Shown here one piece after another: positions 1-12,188 of a DNA stretch of 64,000 nucleotides. This DNA comes from Taeniopygia guttata. Its lineage: Eukaryota; Chordata; Aves; Passeriformes; Estrildidae. The notes below the pieces were generated by a model. The model made no database searches, was not told the DNA's origin, and was given only the letters and a program-made list of their open reading frames with translations. Numbering within the stretch: position 1 is the first letter of the stretch; each line of letters begins with the position of its first letter. Where the stretch lies: contig NC_133026.1 of the NCBI RefSeq assembly GCF_048771995.1, forward strand, positions 97,060,501 to 97,124,500, written 5' to 3'. The translations under genes and the position numbers were made by a program.

Positions 1-1129
1 GGTTACCTTTGGGGGATCTGATCACTAAAAAATCAGCAGTGAGGCAATTTCTCTGTTTGGAAAGGGTCTGCCCTTTTTCTTGATGGTTTCTGTAAATTAT
101 TTATATTGTAAATTGAGGGGCTAAAATGCAGGACCATAGTAATTAATAATAATGTTTACTAAATAATGAATAATATTATTCACTATTGATACAGCTGTAA
201 CAATAGAAGTAGCAAATAATTCACAATTTAAAAGGCAAATTTAAATTATTATAGAATAAAGTTATGAGGGAAGAGGAAACAAGGTTTATTTAAGAACTTC
301 TGCCTTTCAAGTAGATAACTTCTTCAACAGAGAATGTTTTTATATCACATCAAATACAATATCAACTTTTTATTTTACCTCAAGTTCATTCTTTCAAAAG
401 TTCTATTTTTTTTTTTTTTGCTTGAGACACATTTGCTCTCTCAGTATTTATTATGAGTAACACTGTGATATTTATTCTTCACAGACACACCTTAAGGTTG
501 AAAATTTATTTGAGTCAGAGATGCTAATATCTCAGTGCTAAAGCTCTACATTATCCCAGTTTTCTGGGGATTTTTTCAGTAATTAGTATTCTTCTGTGTC
601 AATAAATCATTTATATTTTCATTCTCAAACATAATTTCAGCCCAGAGAGAAACTGTAATAAATACTTATTATGCACATGATATATTACTAATGAAGAAGA
701 TGATAAATTGCTAATGGAAAAAAAAAAAGGTATTGTGAAAGCCTTGCTGAAATACAGGTAATAAATTACTACTAGAATACTTAGAATACAATTTTGAGGT
801 GATCAAACATTCTTATTAGATTTCATATGCCCTTCATACACACAGTGCTTATCCAGAAAAATTCTACAGGTTTCTCCTTGCTCCACTGAATCCAGACAGG
901 ACTTTGGAGACTGATATCTGTAGGAGCCACGTCAAGCTGGAAATTAGTGAAGGAAAAAAGACATCTAACGTGATTTTATGCATCAGCAGGTTGTTCCATT
1001 GTCCCACAAGATATCAGATCTGAAATAAAAGAAAATTGCCCAAGGAATATTTAGCAAAATCAGTCCTGGAAGAAAATGGAAGGAATCAAAATTCTGACTA
1101 GAGGTCAGTATGCTTGTCAGGAAGCTGCT

Positions 1130-1525
1130 TGACAGAGGAAGCTGAGAGCCAAGTGTGACAGCATTGCCATCAGCGCAGGGACCTCACCAGGATGGGCTCT
1201 GCTTCCAGGGCTCCTGAGCAGGAAGGGTAGAGCAGGGTCACAGCTGCAGGATGGGCGGGCAGGGATATGGGGACGGGGTGAGCAGAAGTTAGGCTGGGGT
1301 GGTGGTCAGGGTCAGGAATGAAGAAGTGGGAGGCTCAGAAATATCCGCCCACCCATCTCAGGCAAGACCAAGAGCAAGAGCTGCAGGTTCAAAGCAGGTC
1401 AGGGTGAAGACAGAGTGGACCTCGCCTCTCTCAGCCACCTGTACACAGCTCAGCTGCATGGCTGCATGCCTGCATGGCTGCACCAGGTTGGACCCCATGC
1501 CACAAAAAGCCCTACAAGTGGATTG
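1130..1525. other. GC-richer patch in AT-rich flank, no gene recognised
   Basis: About 400 bp clearly richer in G and C than both sides, with short GCATGGCTGCATGCCTGCAT-like repeats near 1456-1480. Overlapping short frames on both strands look like a by-product of base composition. It may be an old mobile element or a regulatory segment; nothing in it identifies which. Confidence 0.3.
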
Positions 1526-3697
1526 GCAGAGGAGGGAAGATTTGCACAGAGGAAGGTTTTGAAATGTTATGCTGTTCCTTCTTGGGGGTTTAATCACACA
1601 GTCATAAGTTATAGGATAACATTTCCAGAGTGAAAGACCAGATACCAAAGCAATTACAAGAGGTCAGACTAGTAGAATTATCTCTCACATATATGAAATA
1701 CAAATTCAAATTTCATATAATCTCAGAAAGGAGAAATATTCACAGTAAACATCTGTCAAAGGAAGAGTTTGACATTCAGCTCAATAATCTTAGATACAAA
1801 TAACACAAAATGGAGAAAGACTCACGTTTTAATGCAAAATCCTTAATCCAGTAAATTTAAAATCAAGGATTTTAACATTGAGAGATGTTAGGCAAGGTTA
1901 AAACTCGGAGTACAAGCACTGCATTCCCAGAAAGCTCAAGCAGATTTCCATAACAGTGAATCAAATATATTCAATGCAAATCTTTACTCTTTTGAGAGTA
2001 TGTATATTGTACCAGACATTAGAAAGTAGATGTCAAAATTTCTTAATTAAAAGAGGACAAGTTAGCATCATTATATACTGATTTAGACACTAGGGATGTC
2101 CACAACAGGATGCCAATTATTTCTTTCCAAATAACTTACTTCAATGCATTGATGAGCTTTAATTTTAAGGTCCTTCACATTAAAGCTCTAAATACTTCAA
2201 TATTTTAGTGTTATCCCTCAAAATGTTTTTCTAGATAAAATCACACATTTTGATACTGCCTTCCAAGTAACTTGAACTATTGAATCAACACAGAGGATGT
2301 TTTGTATTTGGAGAAAAATTAAAATACTGACATTAGTAAGTACATTGCATCACTTCTTTTTCTATTTAGCATTAATCAGATTTTTTGTCATAAAAAATAT
2401 TACTTGTGCATTATTCTATATTGTTTTTAAACAGAACAAAGTAATTATTTTCTTCCAATCCAATATGACAAACCAGCTCATAGTTTTCCTTCTTTTAATA
2501 CCTGAGACATATGGTTTAGAATTAAAATGCTCATATTTCACTCTATTATCTTTTGAATATAGTGTTCACAGCTTATTAACTAGGGATTCATTAAGCCATA
2601 TGGTGAGTAGTAGTTTCACATCAGGTACGATTCAGTCAAATAATAAAACAGTTGTTCTGTTCTAAATGCACTTTTCAGTCCCAATGAGACAGGTGAAGAT
2701 AATGCTTACTTAAACATTATTCTACTTAAGTGCACTTAAAATAGATTCATATCCTGATTTGTAGTAGCAACTCAAATCCAAATAGTTGGGTGCCCAATGT
2801 CATTATCTTTTAATCAAACACAAAATTGTGCCAAATAATGAAGCAGGGCTCAGACTCTCATTAAGGAAGAGCTCATTTTCTCTTTCAAAATAATAATAGG
2901 GATTTATCAGCTGCAATTTACACTTTAATACTTTCTAACAAAACTCTTTTTGCTTACATAAAAGCTTAGCAAAAGCATCTTAAAATTTGTAATCAAAACT
3001 GAGTTTGCCTCTTCAAGTTTTTTATTGATGCAAAAAGTCTAGTTGTGCTAAGTATAGGTTGTCAAATTTTGTCTTGCTCCTATCTGAGTCCAAAGATGAT
3101 AAACAATTTGCACTATATCCAGCATGTATTGCTGCAAATTCCCATGTTCTGAGCTCTGAAGTGCTTTAAAATTAAATGACAACAAAAATGTACACCCTCC
3201 TTTCCATTATCTGCTTTTATATTACAAAGAAAAGATCTGATGTTTTTATTCCTATTTTCAGATGTTTGCTGATTCACACAAAGAAAACCCCAGATAATTT
3301 CACAATTTAAAATACTCTTTACAAAATTAAGAGGAGTTTAATGGTTTGGGAAGTTACTCACTGTAGAGATGTCAAAGAATTGTTTACATTACAACTGAAA
3401 GTATAATCATTTCACTTTTTAAGATTCATATACAAGAGATTTTAGATCCAGTATACCAATGCATGTTTGTCGGTACTTGTGAAAGGAAGATCAGTGCCTT
3501 AGCCCTATTGTATCTCTTCAAGACCAAATTGAGTAGAACTAAACTTTTTACTGAAAACATAGTCAATAAAAAATGAGCTTTAAAAGTTGCAGAAAAGTAT
3601 CCTTCACACATTCAGCTGTTTTACCTTATGCTTATTAGTACTATTAGCATTCATTTACTAGTACTCTTAGTATTAGTAGTTGTTCTACTGAAATTAC

Positions 3698-3736
3698 AAA
3701 AAAAAAAAAAAGAAAAAGAAAAAGAAAAAGGAAAAA
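3698..3736. repeat. A-rich (AAAAAG)n tract
   Basis: A run of As followed by about four imperfect GAAAAA units, the same hexamer class as the large microsatellite near 32.2 kb. Confidence 0.9.
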
Positions 3737-5712
3737 TAAGTTAAAGCTACCAAGCTGTTCTATATAACCAAAATAACACAAATGTGAACTATTTAATAGT
3801 TCCACCACTAGGTCTTGAAGAGAAATTCCCAAATAATTTCAAATTTGCTTGTTTTCCAGATATGGATTCTCTCTATTCAGAATACTTGTGTGTGCTAATT
3901 CTTTAGTCATGACAGCAGCAGGCCCCATGGAGCTGGGGGCATCTGTACATGACTGAGATTCCATTGCACTGACTGTAAGACTGCAGACTGCTGCTGTGAG
4001 AAAATTTTATACACAATTAATATTTTTCTACCTAATTTTATTTATGCAGATGGAAATATATACATTTTGATAGGTATATTTGTAACCATAAAAATGATTT
4101 TGTCTTTGAAGGCAGTACATGGCACAAGTTTTTTGCAAATGCTTTCCTCTGTCAGCTTTCTAGAGCTCTATTGGCCAAGATACCGAAGATAAAGATGATA
4201 TTTACAAGTAAGTCAAGTAATTTACCTCTCTACAAATGAAATCTTCTTGTAGATAGCCACTTGCTAAAAAGCAGCACACAGGACAAGCTTTGAATGAAAG
4301 CAACTGAGATGAATGCATTTGGGACAGAAGGAGTTCAACCAGAAACTTCTACTCAATAAACAATGCCTTTCCTACATAATCTCTGTAAAGACTAATGTTT
4401 AGGAGCCTTCTCCCTCATTAATACATTCTTTTCCTTCTAAAAATAAATGGGGAATATGATGCTATCTGGATGGCAATGTGTTAGAGGTCCAGACAAGGAG
4501 CCAGGAAATGTTAGCAGGTAGTTTGCCTCCAGCTTGCTAGAGACACCCAAGAAAAAAGCATTTAGCAAAGGAGTAGGTGGAAAAAAATTATGTTATGGCG
4601 ATTATGGACACCACTCAAAGAAATAGTTATATCCATCCCTCTGGGAATCAGCAGAACAAAGGTAAACCTTTCTTTTAGAGCACAACCAACATCAAGTGCC
4701 CGGGAAATTTATATCAAGATGTAGCTTCCTATCTGATTTTTGCTTACAGGAACTGAATATGTCCTTTGCCTCCAGAAATGCCCTTCCAGACAGACAGAGA
4801 AAATTACTGTCTCCTCTATAATGGGGAACAAAAAGACGGCACCCTTCTGTTACAGAGGGGAAAAAAGATTATATCATGGGAGAAACATAAGGAAAGAAAA
4901 TTCTTTGGGATATTGATAATACACTTAACTGTGTCCTAGATTTTGGGTCTAGTTTAGAACTGTACTCACATTTAGCATTAAAGATGAACATTAAAGTGTA
5001 GCTTAAATAGAAATGATGAGGGTTTTATAAATTTTATTTATAATATTTATAAACTTTGCAGATATGTGTGCATTATATTCATCCTCAGCACATCAAGGAT
5101 TAAACCATTTAAAGGAATTTTGCCTGTAAATACCTAGTTTCTGGACCTTGACTTGGCTTAAGAGTAATCAGAAGTACACCAGGTTCAATGCGGATCTCAT
5201 TGCCTCAAAAGTTGATACATATTGGGACATAAATCTCAGGTGCCACAAAACTTGAAAAAGAGGCAGCAAGGCTCATGCAGGGTTTGCATATCAGCAGAAT
5301 TAAGCAGTACCCATTCTAGTGTCTAAATTTTGCGTTGTATGAAATAACCCTTCCATATCTTATTTCTATCTGATCCGTGGCCTTCAAATAAACTTCATAC
5401 CTAGTTTTATATGAGTATATAAAGTTTCACTCCGAAGTTTTTATAAACTAGGTCTCAATGAATCCTGTTTATCATTCCTTCTGCATTTATACTGTCCTTG
5501 GCAAATGGCCTCAGTCAGTGAAGCAGAGAAGTGCACTTTAGTATTCAGCTAATGCACAGTTGGGACCCCTAATGACTCATGCTATTATAAAATTGACTGA
5601 GATCACCTAAAGGAAAGAAACAAGATCATTACAAAACCCTCCGTATTCTCCGAGTCTTGTAATGCTTGTGCTCTGAAGACAGAATTCCCTATTAGATACT
5701 CTGAAATGTCTA

Positions 5713-6030
5713 ATGAAGGCTGTTGTAGCAATTTTGATGATATTTGCAATTGAGAAGTCTCTAGCTATTCTAATTGTTCCACTTGTTTGGAAAAGAGATG
5801 AAGGGCAAAAAAAGGTCAAAATGAAATTAACAGATAAGCAAAAATTAGAGATGAAGATGCTACATTTAGCTCAGTCAGAATTACAGAGTATTTCTAGGTC
5901 AGGGTTAATAGCAAGTGTCTCAGCTGTCTACCCAGAAACTGCTGTAGATGATGGATTAGGTTTACTGGCATATTTTAAGAGATTGGAAAAGCAAGGATTC
6001 AAAGACCAGCATTTTCTTATTTCTAATTAA
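5713..6030 (+). other. Unidentified 105-codon open frame, possible terminal exon or gene relic
   Basis: The frame is open from a possible acceptor (gaagacag at about 5681) to a TAA at 6030 in otherwise stop-rich DNA. The start is hydrophobic (AVVAILMIFAIEKSLAILIV), followed by a Lys-rich linker (KKVKMKLTDKQKLEMKML) and a soluble-looking end. I recognise no family. It could be the last exon of a gene lying to the left, a decayed copy, or chance. A moderately open frame also exists on the opposite strand. Confidence 0.22.
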
Positions 6031-9000
6031 TCTAAAGCCAGCTTGACATACTGTCATAGTTTTAATGAAATTTGAGGTTTGATATTCTGAAAGAGGAATC
6101 AGAGAAACAAGAATCACAGAGCAGATTTTCTAAAAGTAAATGGTCTATAGTGGTGACACTTATTTACACCATGAAGATTTTCCCTACTGTACACATAACT
6201 CCTAGTTTTATAGATATTTAATTTTGTCATTTTTTCCTATCAAATCATATGCAGCAGTGAATGCTTTTTATCCAAACCCTGCAGCAATGATCGAAAGCCT
6301 GCACTAAACATGTCTTATGGAGAAAACACCCATGGAATTTCAATGTATGATGGCTAGTGAACATACAAAAAGGTACAGTTTGCTCAAATAAACAAAGCCA
6401 TCTACTGAACACCATTAACAGCAACTATTCTCAGAAGAGAGGAAGAAAAAGTCATTATTAGTTGAAAAGTCAGACAGGTGTGGCCAATTAGAAAACATAA
6501 TTTAAAATCCAAATTAATGTGGTAGCAGATTTAATTATTTCTATAAACAATTAACAGAATAGTAATGAGGGCTCAGTTGTTCACGTATGCTGTATTTTAT
6601 CCTTGGGTTGAGAACAGTTTCTGCTTTCAGCCCTGCATTGGTATCTTGTACTAAACATTTATTCCAGTGTTACTCAGAGTCAGAAAGTTACTAAATACAA
6701 GTAAGCATAAAAGCACACTATGTACCATACCTTGCAGTTGAAAGACAAAGAAGAAGGAAGAACATATAAAGGCATGGAAGAAATTCCTCCCATCTAAGGC
6801 ACTGAAGGAAAGAAAGAGCAGGAATCCCTGTAAAGTGTTTGAATAAGATTTCCTTCTAAAAATAAAGACCTTTTCTTAGGTCTGCAAAAACACTTCTGCA
6901 AATGCAGCATGTAGAAATCAACTTTTGAAAAGTCAGATATAATGGAAGTATACAATTGATGACATAAAATCGCTGCTTAACAAATAAATAAATCCTTGTT
7001 ATCTTGTGCATTTTGAATATTTTTACATTTTCCTGGTCAGCATATTTAATTGCTTTATTTTTATACAATTCATAGTATATATTCCAAAATATTTTGGTTT
7101 AGCACTAAATAAAATTACTACACTGTTTCTTTAATTTAACCTTCTTGTCTGATACCATATATAAAATTTAATTTACCTCTATAACTAATGCTTAGTAGGA
7201 AATTTGTTCATTGAGTTATACCTTTCAACATTTTTCTTACAGGTAATGGAATATATAAAATCACATTTCACTCCAGTATTTTATGGTATGCTGTCAGCAA
7301 GTTTCCAAAGAAACAGAAACCTAAAGCATTAGAAGTGAAACCATTAACTTGCAGATAAATCATAGAAACTTGTCATTTAAAAAAATATTTGTAAAGGTCT
7401 AATGAACTGTTAGGGATAAGAACTGAATATTACCACAAATTAGAGTCGTCCTCATCTCTAAAATAAATACAACGTTATTTCAGTTGGACACAAAAGTAAA
7501 TTCCACTAGTCCCATTTATACTTTTAAACCACAGAAAAGGTAACTATAACAATGCATGAGCAAACACCTTCTTTCACGTTCATCGCCTAGGGAAAAATGT
7601 GAATATATTTCCCTCATTTAAATAAAATTCATGCCTGAACTGAGATTAAAATTAGAAATTTATTCCTGAACACATAAATATGACAGTACTGTATTTAATT
7701 TCTGACAACTATAACTGTCATGCTTGAGTTGGTTTTTCATTCTCTAAAATAGACTTCTTTATGTACCATACCACATTACTGAATACTGTTAATCTTCAAT
7801 ATATTTATTACATTAGGCAAAAAAAAATTAATTTCTTGTGGGCTTTACTGCAAGAAAGTATATTTGAGACAGTCATTTTGGTCTGACTTTGCCAGCTGTG
7901 GAAAAAAAAAGCCCTACAAACAAACCAAGCCACCACAAAACAAACCAGAAATTTTCTGGAAATTTAAAACAAGACTTCTGACAAGGGAACTACCTTATAA
8001 AACATAGGTTAGAGCCTTCCATTCATAAATGCTTATTAAGAATACAATTTAAATTCTGCTGGTTTTGGGGCTTTTTGTCATTATTGGTTTGGGGGCTCTT
8101 TTTCTTTATTTGTCCACATGTTGCCCACGCCCCTGCCCTCCCAACGAGAAAGAGACTGTACAATGGACTTTGATAAGAGACTACGAGCTACCCTTTGTTA
8201 ATGTCAGCCTGCATGAGACAACAACAGCCTCAATATCATTTATTCAGTACTAGAATAATTTTGAACTTAAACTAAGTTTAAGTTTTTAAACTTAAAGGAT
8301 TTCTGTCTTCCCCTATGGCTCTAGTTAGAATGAACTTACTCCATTTTTCAAAAGAAATGCATATTCAGCATATATGGCAGGAAGAGTGAGAGTTGAGGTT
8401 GCACATGCTCTCAACAACTCCAATGACCAAAGCTTTGGAGTGTCTGAAATATGCAGTCAGGCTCTTTCTCAGAAATTAGGAACATCAGAGAAGTCGTGCC
8501 ACTACTGGGAAAAGGAATCTGAAATGCCATTTGAGAATTATGTAGCTACTATATACTATTAACATTTTTTTTTAAAATCACACTTTTTCTTAAGTAAATA
8601 CTGTCAGTATCTTTTCTATCTCTTCCTCTGCCACCCAAAGGTTTCTTCATTTTGGCATTTCTGTGGATTGAAAGTTTTACAGAGCAAAGGAAAAACTCAT
8701 GCAACAAGTGGAAAAGTTTATTGAGTGCAAAGAGGATAGCTTCATTTTTCCTCTAATACCAAACTGAGTATTTCAGATAAAGCAAGAAATCTATAGATTC
8801 CCCTAACTTCAGATTTTATTCTGAAGCCTTGTTTTCAAAAGTGAGGAAAAAAACAGGAAATTTAACAGAAATGGAGTGGAAGGAAGTTTTCATAAACCAA
8901 TTCACTTTCAGAGATTAAGTCCTCCTTTTTTAAGAAGTATTACTGGGAAAAAAAAAAAAAAAGAAACCAAAACAATAGAATGACAGGTGGTTTTTAAATT

Positions 9001-10480
9001 TTTATTTTTATTGTCAGTCAGGCAAAGAAATTCTCATCACATATCTAATTGATATTTTGTGAAACTATTGAAACTGTGTAAAAAAACCAAGTCACTGAGT
9101 TATGATCACTCTACTACAATATCTAGGCAAATCTTTCTTCTATTTTACTCAGAATTACTATGCAGTTGATAGTGTTGTCATGTTCATAGCTACCATCTGA
9201 CACCACACTTTTTCAAAATCCTCAGAAGGTTATTCAATCTCATCACACAGGGGCATAAACTACAGTGATACTACTGAAATACTATTGCTACACGGCTGAA
9301 GATTCTGCAGCACCAGCTACCTCACCACAAAACCCTACTAACACTTGCAACTAAAAATAATGGACTACTTACTAAAGAAAAATAATGGAGGGATGGGAGG
9401 TATTGTCAATAAATCCAAAATTCTTATGAACAAACCCAAAATTCAGGGATAGTTTCATTATGACAGTGTATATTTTCAACTCCTGAAACACTTGGAGAAG
9501 GTTAGCATTGGAACAGTACCATCATCTGAAGAAGATGCAGTACATTCCATTCCACCGTTTTAAAAACTTTCAGCTTGTAGGACTGGATGTTGGAAAGGAA
9601 GGATAACATCATAATTCCTTTTCTAATTTGAGGTCTAATAGCAGATTTTTCCTAGCTATACTCAATCAGAAAGGCACAGCTGTGGAATTAGAGCTCCTCC
9701 TAGTAACCTAAATGTATACAACGTATGTGAGAAAATTTTTAAAACATGCTATATGAAAAACAGTCAGTTGTGATAGCCAATATATTGTATTGACTATTCA
9801 TTGAGTTTTGCAGACTAACATGACCTCTGGATTCTTGATGCTAGGTCTGTAGTACGTCAAGAGTAGTAAAACTAAAATTATATTAAAAAAAGGAAAAAGG
9901 ATAAAAGAGATGCAGTTAAACTCTTCAGCTGATTTGTAACCATTTGGTTGCTCTGTGACCTCTGCAGTTTTCAGTGTTACACAACTAGGGAAACAGAGTG
10001 CACACAGAAATGACCTGAGTCACAATGCTGGGGTTCAGGGGCCCAGTGTCTGTTAGTTGAGCCATAAAACACATCTGCTGTCACCTCTGCAGCATCCCAA
10101 GGACAGCACATTTCATGCAGGGAGAGAGATTTGCTATGAGTGCTGTAGCCCAGGGAGATCTGAGAAATGTGCATTGCAAAAAATCAAGAGATGAGAGAGT
10201 GAAAGCACATCATTTATAAAACAGCTTGACTGAGCAAGTAAGTCTGATTACCTGCACTGTGCCACTATTGTCACGACGGCTCCACAGGGAGCACATTCAT
10301 TTGTCATTTCCACCGTACCGTATCTCAAGACATACAAGTATTACATCGAATGCATCCCTCAGCAGTTGCCTCGCAGCCTGCTTTCTGGCACATCTCAAAT
10401 CCATAGATAAATGCTCAGAAGCAGCACGATGCTCTCCATCACCCTATTTCTAACCTCTTGTAAAGCATCTGCACACAGGC

Positions 10481-10486
10481 TTTATT
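10481..10486 (-). terminator. Poly(A) signal AATAAA for the transglutaminase gene
   Basis: A canonical AATAAA on the minus strand lies 25 nt past the stop codon, implying a very short 3' UTR of about 40-55 nt. Confidence 0.6.
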
Positions 10487-10510
10487 TCACTGGCTTCAGC
10501 TTTTCCCAGG

Positions 10511-12188
10511 TTACAGGTATTTGCGTTTGAAATAGGTGAGAGTGCTCCTTGTGGGACTCCAGGGCCTGCGGGACCCTGCCAGAGCCAGGGTACTGCCAGA
10601 GGGGCACGACCCGGAGCGAGTCAGGGTGGCATAGGCAGAGGGAGAGGTGGAGCGGGGTAGGGTAGGGTAGCCAGAGCGGGACAAGGTGTAGGAGGAGCGG
10701 TTCAAGGAGCTGTAGGGAGGGCGTGTAAGTGTGCCGTAGGTGGCGCGGGTCGAGGAGTATCCCAAGCGCCCCTCAGGGCTCCACAATGATCGGGAGGCGG
10801 GAGTCCACGTGGAGCCAAAGCGAGTGGTGGTCTCATAGGAAGGGCCCCACTGAGAACCACACAATGAGCGAGAGCCAGAGGTGCCCACAAGCTGGGAGAT
10901 GGAGCGAGAGGTGGGGGCACAGAGGGAGCGGGCTGTGGGACCTGCCAGGGGGCGCGGGGACGGGGAGCACGGCAGACAGGCTGAGGAGTCCAAGGGCTGA
11001 GCAGCAGGCGAGCTGGCAGGGCGGGAACCCACGGCCACCAGCGAGGCCGAGGTGGGCGAGCACAGGGAGTGGGCTGCGGGGGGCCCTACAGGGCGGGGGG
11101 CTGGAGAGCACAGAGAGTGGGATGCCGGGGGTCCCACGGGACGGGGGGCTGGGGAGCACCGTGAGTGGGATGCAGAAACACTGCCCACCTGCAACACTGT
11201 TGGGGTGCTGCTACGGTCGGCAGCACGGGGCGCTGGGGAGGCCACTGGGGAGCACATGCCATGGGCTACGGTGGCATTCAGGGGTTGGGAGGACAGGGTG
11301 GCCCCTGGGCCACATGGAGGCTGGGTGGTGGGAGAGGGTGTGGAGCTGCAAACAACATGTGAGATGGAGGCACCAGGCACTGAAAGGGGAGTTGGAGGTT
11401 GCATGGGATTACCAATGGTGTGGATTACTGGAGAGCACATGGAGTAGGATGGTGGAGCAGACATAGGGACTGCCTGGGTTGCCCCATTGGGATTGGGGCC
11501 ACCCATGAAATGGGTCAGCAGCGCACTCACCGCATTATTCGCGGGGACAGAGACAGAATAGGACATCGGCCCCCCTCCACCTCCAGAGGGGTGTGTGGGA
11601 GCAGGACCTGTCTCAAACACCACGTGAGGCATAGAAGTGCAAACAGGGTTGGATGCTGGGGCTGGCATGGAGCTGTACATGGATGGAGCCATTGGAGCAC
11701 ATGTAGCAGGAGGTACAGTCTCGCATACGACCCGGAAGCCAGGATCGCATCCCATCTCAAAACCAGGATTGATGCTTGGATTGAAGCCTTGGTTGCAGAT
11801 GGAGTTGCATAAGGGATGGCCTGCAGGGAGGTACACAAAATCGTACACAGGCTGTCCCCCTGCACTGCAGTTTGGGTTGCACACTGGGATACATATATAT
11901 TCACACATGGAGTTGAACGCAGGGTCTGCCACTGGGACAGCCGTTCCGGCTCCCCCAGAGCCATTCATGGGGACAGAGCCATTCTCACACACTGGGAATG
12001 ACCCGTTCTGGCTGATGGGCAGGACACCATTCTGGCCTGCAGAGCAACACACTTCAGCTTTGGCACATCCCTTGCAGTAGGCAAACTTGTGGCACCCAAG
12101 GTTGGCCAGGAGCCGGTGGCAGCCAAGCCTGTAAGGTGTAAACTCCACTATGGTCCGCGCCTGTTGGTTGGATGCCAGTGTTCCCAAA
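10511..12188 (-). CDS. Transglutaminase exon 13: end of barrel 2 plus 513-residue Cys/Pro/Ser-rich tail
   Basis: The terminal exon is 1678 nt with no internal stop. It begins LGTLASNQQARTIVEFTPYR, the normal last strands of barrel 2, which would usually end after about 45 residues. The frame instead continues for about 513 more residues (about 696-1208). The tail contains, in order, an Asn-Gly octapeptide repeat, a Cys-rich zone with C-x-P and C-N-P motifs, a series of [SA]-x-S-x-C-S-P motifs including three 16-residue copies, and a terminal Tyr/Leu/Arg/Ser repeat. The exon is much more GC-rich than its surroundings, which explains the long spurious reading frames opposite it. The tail resembles structural, disulfide-forming proteins in composition, but I recognise no named domain. 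Confidence 0.88.

Larger units (their letters stand above)
1..10460. other. Downstream intergenic region
   Basis: Apart from the GC-rich patch, the unidentified frame at 5713 and small A-rich tracts, I see no exons, RNA genes or recognisable full-length mobile elements. A small near-palindrome (CTTAAACT-A-AGTTTAAG) lies at 8266-8282. Confidence 0.5.

Noticed and set aside
8065..8253. Frame starting with a hydrophobic stretch followed by Cys-Pro-rich sequence.
   Set aside because: Short, in T-rich sequence that mimics a membrane segment, with no partner exons; no support beyond being open.
10729..11466. A 245-codon frame on the plus strand, and several 100-147-codon frames on both strands around 10.7-12.1 kb.
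   Set aside because: They lie opposite or out of frame with the transglutaminase last exon, which is GC-rich and repetitive and therefore poor in stops. The minus-strand frame is tied by splicing and homology to the rest of the gene.
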